Source: a virus. From it: 45,393 nucleotides of DNA. The translations under genes were made by a program, and so were the position numbers. This document shows, piece after piece, positions 1 to 8,255 of this stretch (positions are counted from its first letter, which is position 1; every line of letters begins with the position of its first letter). Where the stretch lies: positions 1 to 45,393 of IMG/VR virus record IMGVR_UViG_3300044824_000033; one strand, 5' to 3'. The notes beneath the pieces were generated by a model. That model worked only from the letters and a program-made list of their open reading frames with translations. It ran no database searches and was not told the DNA's origin.

Positions 1-1
1 C

Positions 2-865
2 GGGGTGACCGGAAAATATGAACAGATCCCGTCACAATATGACAAGGTCTTCACCAAGTTCAACTCCAAGCTCGCCCTCGAGCGAACGGCCGAAATGCGC
101 TACCTCGGGTACGCTCAGCTGAAGACCGAAGGCGGTCAGACGGCATTCGACAACAACGCCGGCGAGCGCTACGTCTACAACCAGGAGCACGTCGAGATCG
201 GCTTGGGTTACGCAATCACCCGCAAGGCCATCGACGACAACCTCTACAAGACCCAGTTTCATCCCAGCAATCTGGGCCTGATGGAGTCGGCTCACCAGAC
301 GCAGGAGTTGTACGCGGCGAACGTGCTCAACACGGGCACCACGTACAACGCCGCAGTCGGTGGTGACGGCGTCGCGCTGTTCTCAGCCTCGCACCCGATC
401 GACGGTATGACCATCGGCAACACGCCCAGCACGCAGGTTGACTTGAACGAAGCGACGCTGCTGAACACAATGATCAACATCCGCACGAACTTCCGGGACC
501 AGGCGGGTCTGAAGATGTTCGCGCGCGGCCGCAAGCTGATCGTGCCACCGCAGTTGGAGCCGGTTGCGATTCGTCTGACGAAGACGGAGCTTCGCCCCGG
601 CAGCGCAGACAACGACGTGAACGCGATCCTCTCAACCGCTGGCGGCGTGCCCGAGGGCTACATGGTGATGGATTACCTCACCAGTTCGTATGCCTGGTTC
701 ATGCTCACCAACGTCGCAGGACTCGCCTACATGGACCGCGTCCCGTTCGAGACGGACATGCAGGTTGACTTCGTGACGGACAATTTGCTTGTGAAAATGT
801 ATCAAAGATACTCTTTCAATTATTTCAATTGGCGCGCAGCATATGGCAATTTGCCAACGACTTAG
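2..865 (+). CDS. Major capsid protein, 5'-truncated by the window edge
   Basis: The reading frame is open to the left edge, so the gene probably starts upstream; the GTG at 5 is only the first start-like codon. The visible 286 residues have the character of an HK97-fold major capsid protein: an early segment with YGYAxTRKAID-like residues (GLGYAITRKAIDDN), a central LFSASHP motif typical of Mu gpT-like and related capsid proteins, and the late RKLIVPPQLE segment followed by a YMVMDYLTSSYAWFM strand. The protein would form the icosahedral shell. Position at the head of a rightward structural operon agrees with this. The TAG stop is followed by a short AT-rich spacer carrying a promoter for an endonuclease gene. 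Capsid assignment is from motif recognition, not from a search. Confidence 0.85.
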   Translation, partial: GVTGKYEQIPSQYDKVFTKFNSKLALERTAEMRYLGYAQLKTEGGQTAFDNNAGERYVYNQEHVEIGLGYAITRKAIDDNLYKTQFHPSNLGLMESAHQTQELYAANVLNTGTTYNAAVGGDGVALFSASHPIDGMTIGNTPSTQVDLNEATLLNTMINIRTNFRDQAGLKMFARGRKLIVPPQLEPVAIRLTKTELRPGSADNDVNAILSTAGGVPEGYMVMDYLTSSYAWFMLTNVAGLAYMDRVPFETDMQVDFVTDNLLVKMYQRYSFNYFNWRAAYGNLPTT

Positions 866-902
866 CCGCGTTATCTGTAACTGAAACGAAGATAATGGAC
901 GC

Positions 903-930
903 TTGCGCTAAAGAAGATAATGTGTATAAT
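903..930 (+). promoter_or_regulatory. Sigma-70-like promoter for the endonuclease gene
   Basis: TTGCGC at 903-908 and a perfect TATAAT at 925-930 are separated by 16 bp in an AT-rich spacer between the capsid stop and the next start. A Shine-Dalgarno (aataggag) follows at about 942-949, ahead of the ATG at 958. Inferred to give the endonuclease gene its own transcription. Confidence 0.5.
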
Positions 931-957
931 GCGAATCTCTTAATAGGAGATTCCGAC

Positions 958-1674
958 ATGTACACCAAGCGTTCGCCCCTGACTTTTGCGCAGTATGCCG
1001 AGCAGATGACCTACGATCCCCAGAGTGGCGTCTTCACCTGGAAGCAGGCGCGCTCACGGCGCTACAAGGCGGGGATGGAAATTGGCAACATCAAGTCGCG
1101 CATCGACAAGTATGGCCACGAGCAGAGCTACCGATACATCGGTCTTTTTGGCCAGCAAGTCCCGGCGCAGCGCGTCGCGTGGCTGATGCAGACTGGTGAA
1201 TGGCCGAAAGGCAATATCCTGTTTAAAGATGAAGACTCGACAAACCTGAAATTTGACAATCTGAAGGAAGCTGACTTCCCGGTTATCAAGATCCAGACCA
1301 TCGAAGGCAAAACCAAGTACAAAATGCCACGAAATCAGGCTCGCCGTTTCGGCTTGAAGCGCTACTACGGCCTGACGCTCGAAACGTACAATGTCATGCT
1401 GGCCGCACAGGGTGGTGTTTGCGCCATCTGCAAAGGTGCCGAGACGTACCAGCCGAAGACATACGATGGACCGAAGGCGCTGTCGGTCGATCACAACCAC
1501 GCTACCGGCGCGATCCGTGGGCTGCTATGCTCCCGCTGCAACTACATGATCGGCCATAGCATGGAGAATCCGGACGTGCTGATTGAAGGCGCCGCATATC
1601 TGCGCAAGCACAATGGCGAAGTCCGAACGGCCCCGACCCTGACGCTCGTCCCGACTGAGGGCAAGACTTCATGA
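958..1674 (+). CDS. Homing-type endonuclease: degenerate HNH_3 domain fused to endonuclease VII domain
   Basis: A 238-residue protein. The ATG at 958 is chosen over an upstream TTG at 829 because it has a good Shine-Dalgarno and does not overlap the capsid gene. The C-terminal 140-220 is a recombination endonuclease VII domain: zinc pairs C155/C158 and C191/C194, with the catalytic DHNH at 178-181. The first 105 residues match the layout of HNH_3 homing enzymes (YDPQSGVFTW near 19-28, then the hydrophobic QRVAWLMQTGEWP stretch). However, the place where the catalytic DH normally follows reads NILFKDED, so that active site looks lost. It probably cuts DNA near its insertion site; a Holliday-junction resolving role like T4 gp49 is an alternative. 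The stop overlaps the next start as ATGA. Confidence 0.8.
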   Translation: MYTKRSPLTFAQYAEQMTYDPQSGVFTWKQARSRRYKAGMEIGNIKSRIDKYGHEQSYRYIGLFGQQVPAQRVAWLMQTGEWPKGNILFKDEDSTNLKFDNLKEADFPVIKIQTIEGKTKYKMPRNQARRFGLKRYYGLTLETYNVMLAAQGGVCAICKGAETYQPKTYDGPKALSVDHNHATGAIRGLLCSRCNYMIGHSMENPDVLIEGAAYLRKHNGEVRTAPTLTLVPTEGKTS

Positions 1675-2249
1675 CCACCTACATCTCCCCCACCAGCGGC
1701 CAGACCTGGCCTGACATCCAAACGGATGAGACCACGCAGGTCAACGGCAGTCCGCCCTATCCTGGCTCGTCATTCCAGGGACCGTTACTGGCTGGCGGCG
1801 TGCAGCGCAGCGACGGTAGTGGCAATCTAGCCGGCGTTGGCGGCACTGCTGGCACTGCGAATAGGGGTTACAGCGTCACCGTCCAGTCGTGCGTGATCAC
1901 TCAGGCGACGAACGATGGCACCGCTGGCCAGTTCGCCTGCCCGATCGTCATTCCAGCGCAGAGCCAGATTCTGCATATCACGCTGATGGTGACCACAGCT
2001 TGGACCGGCACCACAACGCTTGGGGTCGGCACTGGCGCCTCGGCCACCGCATTCACGACGGCAGCCGCCGTGTCGGGCGCTACGCTCGGACAGGTGATTG
2101 TCACCCCTGGTACAAGTGCCACGCAGAGCGCCAACTGGGACAACGTCGGCACGCAGGACGTGCAGATTGTCGTACTGTCTGGATCAACTGGGTCGGGCGT
2201 TGGTACGCTCTCGGTTGAGTACGTCCCGAACATCAATTTGGCCTCCTGA
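1671..2249 (+). CDS. Small virion protein, possible head decoration
   Basis: A 192-residue Gly/Ser/Thr/Ala-rich protein without recognisable catalytic motifs. Two cysteines (VQSCVI and QFACPI) sit in the middle, and the second half is a run of short beta-strand-like segments ending in LSVEYVPNINLAS. It overlaps the endonuclease gene by ATGA, so before the endonuclease arrived it would have followed the capsid gene directly. Proteins of this size and composition just after capsid genes are often decoration or head-completion proteins; that role is inferred from position only. Confidence 0.5.
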   Translation: MTTYISPTSGQTWPDIQTDETTQVNGSPPYPGSSFQGPLLAGGVQRSDGSGNLAGVGGTAGTANRGYSVTVQSCVITQATNDGTAGQFACPIVIPAQSQILHITLMVTTAWTGTTTLGVGTGASATAFTTAAAVSGATLGQVIVTPGTSATQSANWDNVGTQDVQIVVLSGSTGSGVGTLSVEYVPNINLAS

Positions 2250-2267
2250 TAGGCCTGGAGACGAATC

Positions 2268-2609
2268 ATGAAGAGCGGTCGCAAGCATAAAGAGACTGGC
2301 GGCGCCAACGAGGCCGAAGAGGATCTGAAGGACAAGCCCGAGGCTCGCACCGATGCCAAGGAAATCGACCATGAGGCCGAAGAGATGAAGAAGGGCGGCC
2401 GTGCCAAGCGCAAGCGCGGCGGTCGCTCGGAGCGCAAGGAAGGCGGTAAGATCGAGGGCGAGAAGGGCGCTATGCATGCGGGGCGCAAGCCGCGCAAGAG
2501 CGGTGGTCGCACCGGGGCAGATGCGGACCCCTGGACGACTGCTCGCAAAGGCAAGGATGCACCGGGCCGCTCGCTGATGAAGGGCGAAGCCGGGTTCGGC
2601 GAGGATTGA
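2268..2609 (+). CDS. Highly charged, basic small protein
   Basis: A 113-residue protein made largely of Lys, Arg, Glu, Gly and Asp, with repeated GGR/RKR patches (for example GGRAKRKRGGRSERK near the middle). It is very hydrophilic and probably disordered. A GGAG Shine-Dalgarno lies just before the ATG. Located between head genes and followed by a terminator, it may bind packaged DNA or act as a head-associated protein, but no family motif proves this. Confidence 0.55.
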   Translation: MKSGRKHKETGGANEAEEDLKDKPEARTDAKEIDHEAEEMKKGGRAKRKRGGRSERKEGGKIEGEKGAMHAGRKPRKSGGRTGADADPWTTARKGKDAPGRSLMKGEAGFGED

Positions 2610-2650
2610 TCTGACGAGGCAGGGCGACACTGGCCCACCGCAGTACGACG

Positions 2651-2680
2651 ACGGGCCCGCAGAGGGCCCGTTTTCATTTT
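2651..2680 (+). terminator. Intrinsic terminator
   Basis: A perfect 8-bp stem, ACGGGCCC (2651-2658) with GGGCCCGT (2664-2671), closes a 5-nt loop and is followed by TTTCATTTT. It lies between the basic small protein and the gene at 2691, so it may separate the head transcripts from the tail transcripts. Confidence 0.85.
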
Positions 2681-2690
2681 TGGAGCACGT

Positions 2691-3623
2691 ATGAGACCTA
2701 TCGTTGTATCAATCGGCCCCTCCTTGGCCTCCACGGCCAATGACATCGCCACCACCCAAACGCCCGCAGCGGCTGGCGGAACTGCGACAGCGACGTTTAC
2801 CAACTCGTCAGCATCGATCGCGGCGACCAACACCTTTGTTGCAGGCCAGCTGGTGTACTTCACCACGACCGGGCAGTTGCCGTATCCGCTGATGCCATTC
2901 TGTAAGTACTACGTGCTGTCGACAGGCCTGACCGGCGCGGCGTTCGAGGTCTCAGGCAATTACGGTGGCACCGCGATCACGGTGAACACTGCGGCCGTTG
3001 GGTCATCCTTCGCGCCTCCTTACTGGCCAGCAGCGGCCGGCACTCAGACCGTGAACTACGGCGGTAATGTCGCCATCAACGGGACGTTGGTGGTGGCCGG
3101 CGTGGCCGTGCTGGCGACCCCGCAGCGCGTGTTGATCACCACGGCTGACTCGACGACGAAGTTCACCATCAATGGGGCGAGCGCCGACGGGTCACTGCTG
3201 ACCGAGACTGTGACCTCCAATGGCACCAGCGTTCAGTCGGCACTCGACTACGCGTCGGTCTCGAGTATCACGGTGAACCAGCTGGCAACGGCCGCGATCA
3301 CCGTGGGCACGAACGGGGTTGGCTCGACGCCTTGGGTACGCCTGGACGAATGGGCATCCCCGTCTTCCTTGATTCAATGCGATGCGACGGGAACGGTGAA
3401 TTATACCGTGCAGTTCACACTTAATGACCCGAACAGCCCGACGAATCCGGTGGCTCCGTCGGCTGTGGACTGGATCAATTCCAACGACGCGGCCGCAGTG
3501 GGCGCGACGGCGTCCATCCAGACCAACGCGCTCTTCTCTCCCCTGTACGCACGCACGCTACTCAACAGCGGCTCAGGCTCGGTGACCATGACGGTGTCCC
3601 AGTACAGCGCGGCGCCGCGGTAG
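2691..3623 (+). CDS. Structural protein of unknown function
   Basis: A 310-residue Thr/Ser/Ala/Val-rich protein with the alternating pattern of beta-sandwich virion proteins and no catalytic motifs. A GGAG Shine-Dalgarno overlaps the tail of the terminator just before the ATG. The middle contains a strand-rich segment (VLITTADSTTKFTINGASADGS, about residues 145-166) of the kind seen in phage decoration or tail proteins. It heads the group of tail-side genes. The family is not recognised. Confidence 0.5.
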   Translation: MRPIVVSIGPSLASTANDIATTQTPAAAGGTATATFTNSSASIAATNTFVAGQLVYFTTTGQLPYPLMPFCKYYVLSTGLTGAAFEVSGNYGGTAITVNTAAVGSSFAPPYWPAAAGTQTVNYGGNVAINGTLVVAGVAVLATPQRVLITTADSTTKFTINGASADGSLLTETVTSNGTSVQSALDYASVSSITVNQLATAAITVGTNGVGSTPWVRLDEWASPSSLIQCDATGTVNYTVQFTLNDPNSPTNPVAPSAVDWINSNDAAAVGATASIQTNALFSPLYARTLLNSGSGSVTMTVSQYSAAPR

Positions 3624-3629
3624 AGTGCC

Positions 3630-3974
3630 GTGGCCGCTGGCGTCTACAACCTGTGCATCGATCAAGGCGCGACCTACGCCAAGATATTCGCATGGGTTGC
3701 CGGATCGCCGCCTAAGCCGGTGGACATCACCGGCTACACAGCCAACATGCAGATACGGCCTTTCCCGCTCTCGACCACGCTTCTATATGACGCCAGCGCG
3801 GACCTGACGCTTGGCGGACCATGCGGCACGATCGGTCTAACGATTGATGCCACAGACACCGAATCCTTCGACTGGCTGCAGGCCGTCTATGATTTGCTGC
3901 TCACCAGTCCCGCAGGCCTCGTGTCGCGCTTCATTGGCGGTTCTATCAGCGTGTCCGATGGGGTCACGCCGTGA
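3630..3974 (+). CDS. Small beta-rich tail-side protein, paralog A
   Basis: A 114-residue protein with a GTG start 4 nt after the preceding stop. It shares a full-length pattern with the next gene: GVYNL near the N-terminus, DQGATY, a PVDITGYTANMQIRPFPL block, LYDASADL, GTIGLTIDATDTE and YDLLLTSP. The composition suggests a small beta-sandwich resembling N-terminal domains of baseplate or fibre-attachment proteins such as BppU; that comparison is by eye. The stop overlaps the paralog's GTG (GTGA), so the pair is translationally coupled. Confidence 0.6.
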   Translation: MAAGVYNLCIDQGATYAKIFAWVAGSPPKPVDITGYTANMQIRPFPLSTTLLYDASADLTLGGPCGTIGLTIDATDTESFDWLQAVYDLLLTSPAGLVSRFIGGSISVSDGVTP

Positions 3975-4429
3975 GTGCGGGTGTCTACAATCTGGCCGTT
4001 AACCAAGGTACTACGTTCACGCGGGTATTTCTGTGGACGCAGTCACCATGCTCCGGTCAAGGAACAGCCGGCGCGCAACCGATGCCGGTGAATTTGACCG
4101 GGTTCACGGCAGCAATGCAGATTCGAGCGTTTCCGCTGGCGACTTCGATTTTGTACGATGCCAGTATGGACCTGGTGCTTGGCGGCACGTCTGGCACGAT
4201 CACGCTCACCATTGACGCCAATGACACCGAGAACTTTACCTGGTGGACCGGCGTCTATGACCTGCTGCTCACCAGTCCAACGGGCTACGTCACGCGGTTG
4301 CTGATGGGATCTGTAACGGTCTCACCTGCGGTGACGATGCTTGGGGAACTCGTGCCATTGCTGGCAGATGACGGAACGCCGCTGCTATCCGATTCTGGCA
4401 ATCCACTCTACAACAGTCAGAGAAGCTGA
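3971..4429 (+). CDS. Small beta-rich tail-side protein, paralog B
   Basis: A 152-residue tandem paralog of the gene before it. Shared blocks include GVYNL, NQGTTF, PVNLTGFTAAMQIRAFPL, LYDASMDLVLGG, GTITLTIDANDTE and YDLLLTSPTG. It has an extra N-terminal loop with CSGQGTAG and a C-terminal tail of about 35 residues containing the internally repetitive PLLADDGTPLLSDSGNPL. The start is a GTG overlapping the previous stop. It probably forms a hetero- or homo-oligomer at the tail or fibre base (inferred). Confidence 0.6.
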   Translation: MSAGVYNLAVNQGTTFTRVFLWTQSPCSGQGTAGAQPMPVNLTGFTAAMQIRAFPLATSILYDASMDLVLGGTSGTITLTIDANDTENFTWWTGVYDLLLTSPTGYVTRLLMGSVTVSPAVTMLGELVPLLADDGTPLLSDSGNPLYNSQRS

Positions 4430-4430
4430 T

Positions 4431-5489
4431 ATGAAGAAACTATTTTTCGCGTTGCTGATGCTGCTTGCGTCCTTGGATGCCGGAGCGCAGCAGATTAATG
4501 GGCTGCTCAACGGAGCCGCTATCGAAGGCAGTGATTACACGATCTGTGATCAATCCAACGTCACCAACAAATGCCCGTACTCGGCAGTATTGACCTACAT
4601 TCAGGCCAACATATCGGGCGGCGGCAGTGTCACCAGCGTTGGCACTACAGTCCCCGCGCCATTGACTGCGACGGGGTGCACGATCACAACCGTCGGGGTG
4701 TGCGCGATTTCTTGGACTCTCGGGCAGCCAGCCAATGAGGTGTTGGCGACTCCCAATGGCAGTTCAGGCCCTATCGGTCTGCGCGCGCTGGTAGCTGCGG
4801 ATGTCCCGAATCCTCTGAATCAGAACACCACCGGACAGGCTGGCACTGCGGTGGCTTTTGCTGCTACGCCGTCGCAATGCTCTGGTAGTCAGTTTGCAAC
4901 TGGCATCACGGCTTCTGGTGCGGCGAACTGTTCGAGTCCTGCCGGTGCCGGCACCGTCACCAGCGTCGCAACGACTGTTCCTTCTCCGCTGACAGCCACG
5001 GGATGCACGATCACTGTTAGCGGAACATGCGCGATCACTTGGACGACTGGTGAGACTGCCAATGAATTTCTGGCTACGCCCAATGGAACGTCAGGCGTAG
5101 TAGGCTTACGCACCATCGTCGCGGCCGATATACCGCTACTCACCGCAACGCAGATGCCGGCATTTACCGGCGACACCACGACCAGCGCAGGGTCGGTCGC
5201 GACAACCACCAATGGCTCGCGCACGCAATTCACAGCGGTTTCTACAGCGACGTTGCTCTCGGCGACGAACACGAGCGTGATAGTGAGCGGGGCGACGACT
5301 ATCACCCTGCCGACCGCCGTGAGCGAAGTGCATACCTACTGCGTGACGGTCGCCGCAGGCAGTTCCAATACGGTGTCCATCGCGACGACCAGTTCCCAAA
5401 CTATCCAAGGTAGCGCGGCCCCCGCGACGCTCAGTGGCCCGGGAAACGGTGCGTGTTTTAACTCTGACAACTCCAACTGGTGGTATTAG
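4431..5489 (+). CDS. Signal-peptide-bearing repeat protein, fibre-like
   Basis: A 352-residue protein from the ATG at 4431, which directly follows the preceding stop; an in-frame ATG 90 bp upstream lies inside the neighbour. Residues 1-20 form a classic Sec signal peptide: MKK, a hydrophobic core, then AGAQ, with a likely cut near 19-20. The mature part carries two copies of a module of about 60 residues (64-126 and 173-235) starting GSVTSV/GTVTSV. Each has a Cys pair about 8 residues apart (C83/C91, C192/C200), and another pair lies at C150 and C167. GTVTSV repeats are typical of phage tail-fibre shafts, but a signal peptide is not. It could be an exported adhesin or a fibre component; no enzyme motif is seen. 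Confidence 0.65.
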   Translation: MKKLFFALLMLLASLDAGAQQINGLLNGAAIEGSDYTICDQSNVTNKCPYSAVLTYIQANISGGGSVTSVGTTVPAPLTATGCTITTVGVCAISWTLGQPANEVLATPNGSSGPIGLRALVAADVPNPLNQNTTGQAGTAVAFAATPSQCSGSQFATGITASGAANCSSPAGAGTVTSVATTVPSPLTATGCTITVSGTCAITWTTGETANEFLATPNGTSGVVGLRTIVAADIPLLTATQMPAFTGDTTTSAGSVATTTNGSRTQFTAVSTATLLSATNTSVIVSGATTITLPTAVSEVHTYCVTVAAGSSNTVSIATTSSQTIQGSAAPATLSGPGNGACFNSDNSNWWY

Positions 5490-5491
5490 CC

Positions 5492-5941
5492 ATGAATACT
5501 TTTCTACGTCTTGCGTTCGCTGCAACGCTACTGAGCTTCGTTACTGGCATTGCCAGCGCTTCGCTGTCGCTCAACACTGTCACGCTCAACATCAACGGGG
5601 CGAGCGAGGACAATCTTATCGCCCCCGCAACCCCTGCGGCGCACGCAGTCAAGACCTCGAAGGGGGTGCTCGCGGCGATCTATTGTTTCAATGACACCGC
5701 AACCCCGGTCTTTATCCACGTCTACAACCTCGGGATCGGCAGCGTCAGCATTGGCACTACCAGCGCATTGGTGGTCTACGGGTGCCCTGGCAACACGGCG
5801 GGTGCGGGATTCGTTGAGCCGATCTTCGTCGGCGTCGCCTACAGCACCGCCATCAGTTACTACGTGTCAGGGGCGATCAGCCTTACGGATAACACGTCGA
5901 TCACGGCCAGCACCGTGATCGTGGACGTGGTGTACCAGTAA
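5492..5941 (+). CDS. Small exported beta-rich protein
   Basis: A 149-residue protein. The ATG at 5492 puts a signal peptide (FLRLAFAATLLSFVTG, then IASAS) at the N-terminus, with the cut near residue 24. The mature part is strand-rich with two cysteines (AIYCFND, VYGCPGN) that could form a disulfide. It is the second of four consecutive genes with Sec-type N-termini, 2 nt after the previous stop and abutting the next ATG. The family is not recognised. It might be a surface or decoration protein exported to the periplasm. Confidence 0.55.
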   Translation: MNTFLRLAFAATLLSFVTGIASASLSLNTVTLNINGASEDNLIAPATPAAHAVKTSKGVLAAIYCFNDTATPVFIHVYNLGIGSVSIGTTSALVVYGCPGNTAGAGFVEPIFVGVAYSTAISYYVSGAISLTDNTSITASTVIVDVVYQ

Positions 5942-7393
5942 ATGAAGCGGGTCCTAATCGGCGGTCTTCTGGCGTTGCTCGCGACGCTTACTAATGCCGC
6001 GAGTCTCACGCCTGTTGCCACTCTGAGCTTCGGTGGCCCCGCAGTTCCGACTCCCTCTGTTGCTTGCGGGTCGTACATTGGCGCACAGACCGTTACGCTT
6101 TCGACCGCTACGTCTGGCGCGGCTATCTACTACAGGCTCGACGGCGGAACGCCGACGACGGCGAGTTCGCTGTACACGGCACCGCTAATTATTTCCTCCA
6201 ATGAAACAATCACGGCGATAGCTGCCCTCCCGATCGGGGGTATCAGCGCCATCGCCTCATGCGTGTACACGATCAGCGGCGGGTCGGTGCGAGCGCCTGC
6301 GGGGCATTGGATCTTGGGGCTTGGCATGGTAGGTATTACAGGGGGTTATGGGCTTACTCAAATTGAGGCACAGATTGACGCGGCGTTCACCGGCGGATCT
6401 GTTATTGCCGGCTATCAGCTTTACATCGCATGGGCACAGATGCAAACCGGAGCTAGCACTTATGACTTCACGCTGATTGATTCCGTGCGCAATTATATCG
6501 CGGTAAATTACCCTACAAAGGGCTTTTCTTTGGTGTTGTATACCACCAATTACTTCAACTCAAACCCAACAGGAATGGTGCCCCCGAACATACTGAGCGG
6601 TTCGATATATGGGCCAGGGTACAACAGTAATCAGTATGGCTACGGATACTGGCAGTCAACGGCGGGTGCGCCAGCAAGTCTTGTCGCATTCTGGCGTAGC
6701 AACGCCATACAGGGTATGCCTGTTGAGGATCAGATTGTATCCTTTGCCCAAGCGCTGGCCTCTCATGTGTGGTCCGGAGCGGGAAATACGGGCGGATGGA
6801 CATACAATAGTGACCCCAATTTCTTCTCGTTTACGCCTGTCGAAGAGAACGGGGTGAGCATTCCGGCCAGTGGCGGAGGGTCTGATTCAACTCTCACTGA
6901 GAGCGCTTTCAATACCAATTGGGCAAGCCTGCAGAATCAAGTCTCTGCCGCTTTGCCGAATGTCACCATTCTCAATGCCGACAACTATGGTGCAGGAGCG
7001 GCAGGGACTCAAAGCGATACAAACACGCGCATCAATGCTGCCGCCGCGCGGAATGTGGCGGCCGGCAATAAACAAATCGCTGTCAGCGGCCCTGATCTTT
7101 TCATCCTGCAAAGTGAGTACACTTACGGGCAGCTTGCTTATCTGGGGCTGGCATCTGGTTCTACAAATCAAACTGCAAATATGCCTTGGGCGCCTCGTGT
7201 TGAAACAGGTAGCCAACTTATGGGAGAGGACCCAGGAGTAGATCCCAGCGTGACACTTGCCAAGCTCTTTACGGTTGCATATGGGAACGGTGCCGCGGCG
7301 ATGTTCTGGCAGCCAGGGTACGTGGTTGGCAGCACGCAGTACGGCTTCACAGTCTCCCAGATTTTAGCCTTTGCTGCGGCAAATCCTTTTTAG
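5942..7393 (+). CDS. Exported glycoside-hydrolase-like protein with CHB_HEX-type domain
   Basis: A 483-residue protein with a signal peptide at 1-20 (MKRVLIGGLLALLATLTNAA). Residues about 44-112 match the chitobiase/beta-hexosaminidase C-terminal type domain: AIYYRLDGGTPTTASSLYTA, then ITAIA and a CVYTIS end, with C42 and C107 as a possible disulfide. From about 120 to the end, a large domain rich in Trp, Tyr and Asn has the look of a TIM-barrel glycosidase (YQLYIAWAQM, FTPVEENG, WQPGYV). It may degrade surface polysaccharide. The start abuts the previous stop without a Shine-Dalgarno, implying translational coupling. The catalytic residues and exact GH family cannot be assigned by eye. Confidence 0.6.
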   Translation: MKRVLIGGLLALLATLTNAASLTPVATLSFGGPAVPTPSVACGSYIGAQTVTLSTATSGAAIYYRLDGGTPTTASSLYTAPLIISSNETITAIAALPIGGISAIASCVYTISGGSVRAPAGHWILGLGMVGITGGYGLTQIEAQIDAAFTGGSVIAGYQLYIAWAQMQTGASTYDFTLIDSVRNYIAVNYPTKGFSLVLYTTNYFNSNPTGMVPPNILSGSIYGPGYNSNQYGYGYWQSTAGAPASLVAFWRSNAIQGMPVEDQIVSFAQALASHVWSGAGNTGGWTYNSDPNFFSFTPVEENGVSIPASGGGSDSTLTESAFNTNWASLQNQVSAALPNVTILNADNYGAGAAGTQSDTNTRINAAAARNVAAGNKQIAVSGPDLFILQSEYTYGQLAYLGLASGSTNQTANMPWAPRVETGSQLMGEDPGVDPSVTLAKLFTVAYGNGAAAMFWQPGYVVGSTQYGFTVSQILAFAAANPF

Positions 7394-7409
7394 GCAAAAG
7401 AGGGTGATC

Positions 7410-8255
7410 ATGAAACTATTCGTACGGCTCGCAGTTTTGCTCCTGGCATTTTGCGCCGTTGCTCATGCCGCTATTGCTGTTGTCCAAGTCGGCTCTGTCG
7501 GTCATTTCAACGGTTCATCCCTCACCGCACAAAGCGTGCTGTCCGGAGTGACTGCCGGAAATACCATTATCTCTTGTGTCAACCATGAGGATTTCGGCAG
7601 TACGGCCCCGGCCATCAGCGTATCGGATGGTGTCTCCTATACCGCGGATGAAGCATTTCAGCTTTCCAGCGCGTACGACTCTGGCATCTATCGATCAAGC
7701 AGCGTTACCGCGGGCACGCATACCGTTGTGGCTACCGCATCATCCGGAACGACAGGCAATAGCTTCGGTTCGGTGGTTGCAGTTGAAATCTCAGGACTTG
7801 CCGCAAGTCCGGTAGATCAGGCCGCCGTTGGCCACAACATAGCCAGTACGACACCTTCAGTAGGGCCGACATCCGTCCTTGCACAAGCCAATGAGTTGCT
7901 CATCGTGTGCTACGTGGCAAACGGGGTGACCACTGGCATCACCTGGCCGCCGACAGGAGGTCCCGGAACATTCACAACGATAGATAACAGCCTCTCCACG
8001 AATGACTCCGCCTCTGCTCAACAGATTCAAACCAGCGGCACGTCCGCCGTCACCGTGAGCGCTGGGACCACTCCTACCCGCGGCTGGGTGATGCCTTTGG
8101 TGACATACAAAGCCGCGGCGAGCGGCAATAACGGCGCGATGATGATGCGTGGTATCGGCGCGAATCGGCCGCGCAAGGATCATCGACCCCTGCTGGCCGA
8201 CAACGACGATTACTTCCACCAGCGCCTCGACGGCCGCTTGAAGGAAGCCGAATGA
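7410..8255 (+). CDS. Exported beta-rich protein, fibre- or adhesin-like
   Basis: A 281-residue protein from the ATG at 7410, preceded by an AGAGGG Shine-Dalgarno. The N-terminus is a signal peptide (MKLFVRLAVLLLAFCAVAHA). The mature part to about residue 250 is Ser/Thr/Ala/Val-rich with a strand pattern (SVLAQANELLIVCYVA, GTHTVVATASSG) resembling phage or bacterial beta-sandwich adhesins. The last 40 residues switch to a charged tail (RPRKDHRPLL, RLDGRLKEAE). It ends in ATGA overlap with the next gene and closes the run of four signal-peptide genes. Confidence 0.55.
   Translation: MKLFVRLAVLLLAFCAVAHAAIAVVQVGSVGHFNGSSLTAQSVLSGVTAGNTIISCVNHEDFGSTAPAISVSDGVSYTADEAFQLSSAYDSGIYRSSSVTAGTHTVVATASSGTTGNSFGSVVAVEISGLAASPVDQAAVGHNIASTTPSVGPTSVLAQANELLIVCYVANGVTTGITWPPTGGPGTFTTIDNSLSTNDSASAQQIQTSGTSAVTVSAGTTPTRGWVMPLVTYKAAASGNNGAMMMRGIGANRPRKDHRPLLADNDDYFHQRLDGRLKEAE

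Noticed and set aside
1901-2866. A 321-codon leftward frame opposite the small head protein genes
   Set aside because: It runs antisense to three better-supported genes and through the terminator, and its residue composition is that of a mirrored GC-rich frame.
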